DNA from: an uncultured Acidimicrobiales bacterium
Lineage (GTDB): Bacteria; Actinomycetota; Acidimicrobiia; Acidimicrobiales; Aldehydirespiratoraceae
Direction of reading: 5' to 3'
Length of the DNA stretch: 5,472 nucleotides
Assembly: GCA_938091985.1 (NCBI GenBank)
Contig: CALKOE010000445.1
Location: 1-5,472 of the forward strand
The notes under the pieces are model-generated. The model was not told where the DNA came from. It worked only from the letters and a program-made list of their open reading frames with translations, and did no database searches. The translations under genes were made by a program, and so were the position numbers. Numbering within the stretch: position 1 is the stretch's first letter; the number at the start of each line of letters is the position of its first letter. Of the stretch, positions 5,066-5,472 are shown piece by piece.

Positions 5066-5472
5066 ATGAGCGATTCTGTTGGACAGTACCTGAACGAGAT
5101 CGGCGCTGTTGCGCTTCTCAATGCCCAGGAAGAGCGTGAGCTCTCCCAGGTCATCGAGAAGGGCTTCGAGGCCCGTGCTCGCAAAGAAGACGGTGAGAAG
5201 GGTCGCGAACTCGATCGTGCGATCCGCGATGCGGCCGCCGCGAAGGACCGTTTCATCCGGGCCAACCTGCGCCTCGTGGTGAGCGTTGCTCGCCGCTACC
5301 CCCTCCCCCCCGGCATGGAACTCCTGGATCTCATCCAGGAAGGCAACCTGGGCCTCGAGCACGCGGTCGACAAGTTCGACTGGCGCAAGGGCTTCAAGTT
5401 CTCCACCTACGCCACCATTTGGATCCGCCAGGCCATCGGCCGTGCCCTCGATCAGAAGGCCTCCCTGGTCCG
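5066..5472 (+). CDS. Sigma-70 family RNA polymerase sigma factor, N-terminal part
   Basis: The first 135 residues are visible before the right edge. Region 1.2 is residues 3-33 ([11 protein letters not shown] ... [12 protein letters not shown]); there is no region 1.1, so it is shorter at the front than a primary sigma. Region 2 starts near 62: [16 protein letters not shown] (63-78), [20 protein letters not shown] (86-105), and [17 protein letters not shown] (112-128). The product directs RNA polymerase to promoters. Compared with primary sigma factors, the Trp-Trp pair used in -10 melting is Ile118-Trp119, a usual Thr after RQAI is Gly125, and the ADQARTIRIP segment is replaced by LDQKASLVR. 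This suggests a group 2-like or alternative sigma. An in-frame TGA at 5057-5059 fixes the ATG; only a weak GTGAG (5056-5060) serves as a ribosome binding site. Regions 3 and 4 are outside the window. Confidence 0.93.
   Translation, partial: MSDSVGQYLNEIGAVALLNAQEERELSQVIEKGFEARARKEDGEKGRELDRAIRDAAAAKDRFIRANLRLVVSVARRYPLPPGMELLDLIQEGNLGLEHAVDKFDWRKGFKFSTYATIWIRQAIGRALDQKASLV

Noticed and set aside
5299..5311. C-rich run (five C, one T, seven C) inside the sigma factor gene, considered as a slippage switch
   Set aside because: It encodes the Tyr-Pro-Leu-Pro-Pro loop in frame with GC-rich codon choice; seven bases is short for phase variation and no second clue supports it.
4841..5362. Minus-strand open frame of 173 codons
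   Set aside because: Most of it is antisense to the sigma factor, which matches its family along its whole visible length. The rest covers the promoter region, and no domain is seen.
1..5472. Mobile element, CRISPR array, toxin-antitoxin or phage defence system
   Set aside because: No transposase, integrase, direct-repeat array or paired small toxin/antitoxin genes are visible on either strand. The tRNA has no adjacent integrase gene or repeated 3' end in this window.

Overview
This window comes from a GC-rich bacterial chromosome. It most likely belongs to an actinomycete, and I favour the class Acidimicrobiia. The grounds are GC-rich third codon positions, a nadD / LytR_C-domain protein / rsfS gene order typical of Actinobacteria, a DUF4389 membrane protein, and several genes with a TAnnnT box placed as if transcription starts on the start codon itself. 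The class-level placement is inference. All of it looks like ordinary chromosomal housekeeping DNA: I see no transposase, integrase, phage gene, CRISPR array or plasmid function.

Layout. Positions 1-396 hold the N-terminal part of a multi-pass membrane protein, possibly a GT-C-type glycosyltransferase, on the minus strand; it runs off the left edge. Divergent from it, on the plus strand, is tRNA-Ala(GGC) at 476-548, followed by a strong hairpin terminator at 557-595. That hairpin also separates the tRNA from a convergent minus-strand series. Read in the direction of transcription (high to low coordinates), the series is nadD (4785-4186), an LCP-like protein with a LytR_C domain (4189-2933), rsfS (2940-2557), an HSL-family alpha/beta hydrolase (2533-1484), a tiny predicted lipoprotein of 48 residues (1450-1304) and a DUF4389 membrane protein (1210-605). 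Divergent from nadD, a sigma-70 family gene starts at 5066 on the plus strand and runs off the right edge.

How the genes relate. The first three minus-strand genes overlap by 4 and 8 bases and form a tight operon: NAD synthesis (NadD), a membrane-anchored envelope-type protein, and the ribosome silencing factor RsfS. The esterase follows after 23 bases with a good ribosome binding site, so it probably shares the transcript. The lipoprotein seems to have its own leaderless promoter. The 280-base nadD/sigma intergenic region carries a likely promoter in each direction, overlapping inverted repeats near the nadD promoter and a hairpin just before the sigma start codon.

No clearly new system is present. 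The points most worth a second look are the unannotated micro-lipoprotein, the LCP-like protein that seems to have lost the usual LCP N-terminal signature, the repeated leaderless-promoter geometry, and the sigma factor whose -10 recognition and melting residues differ from the primary sigma factor consensus.
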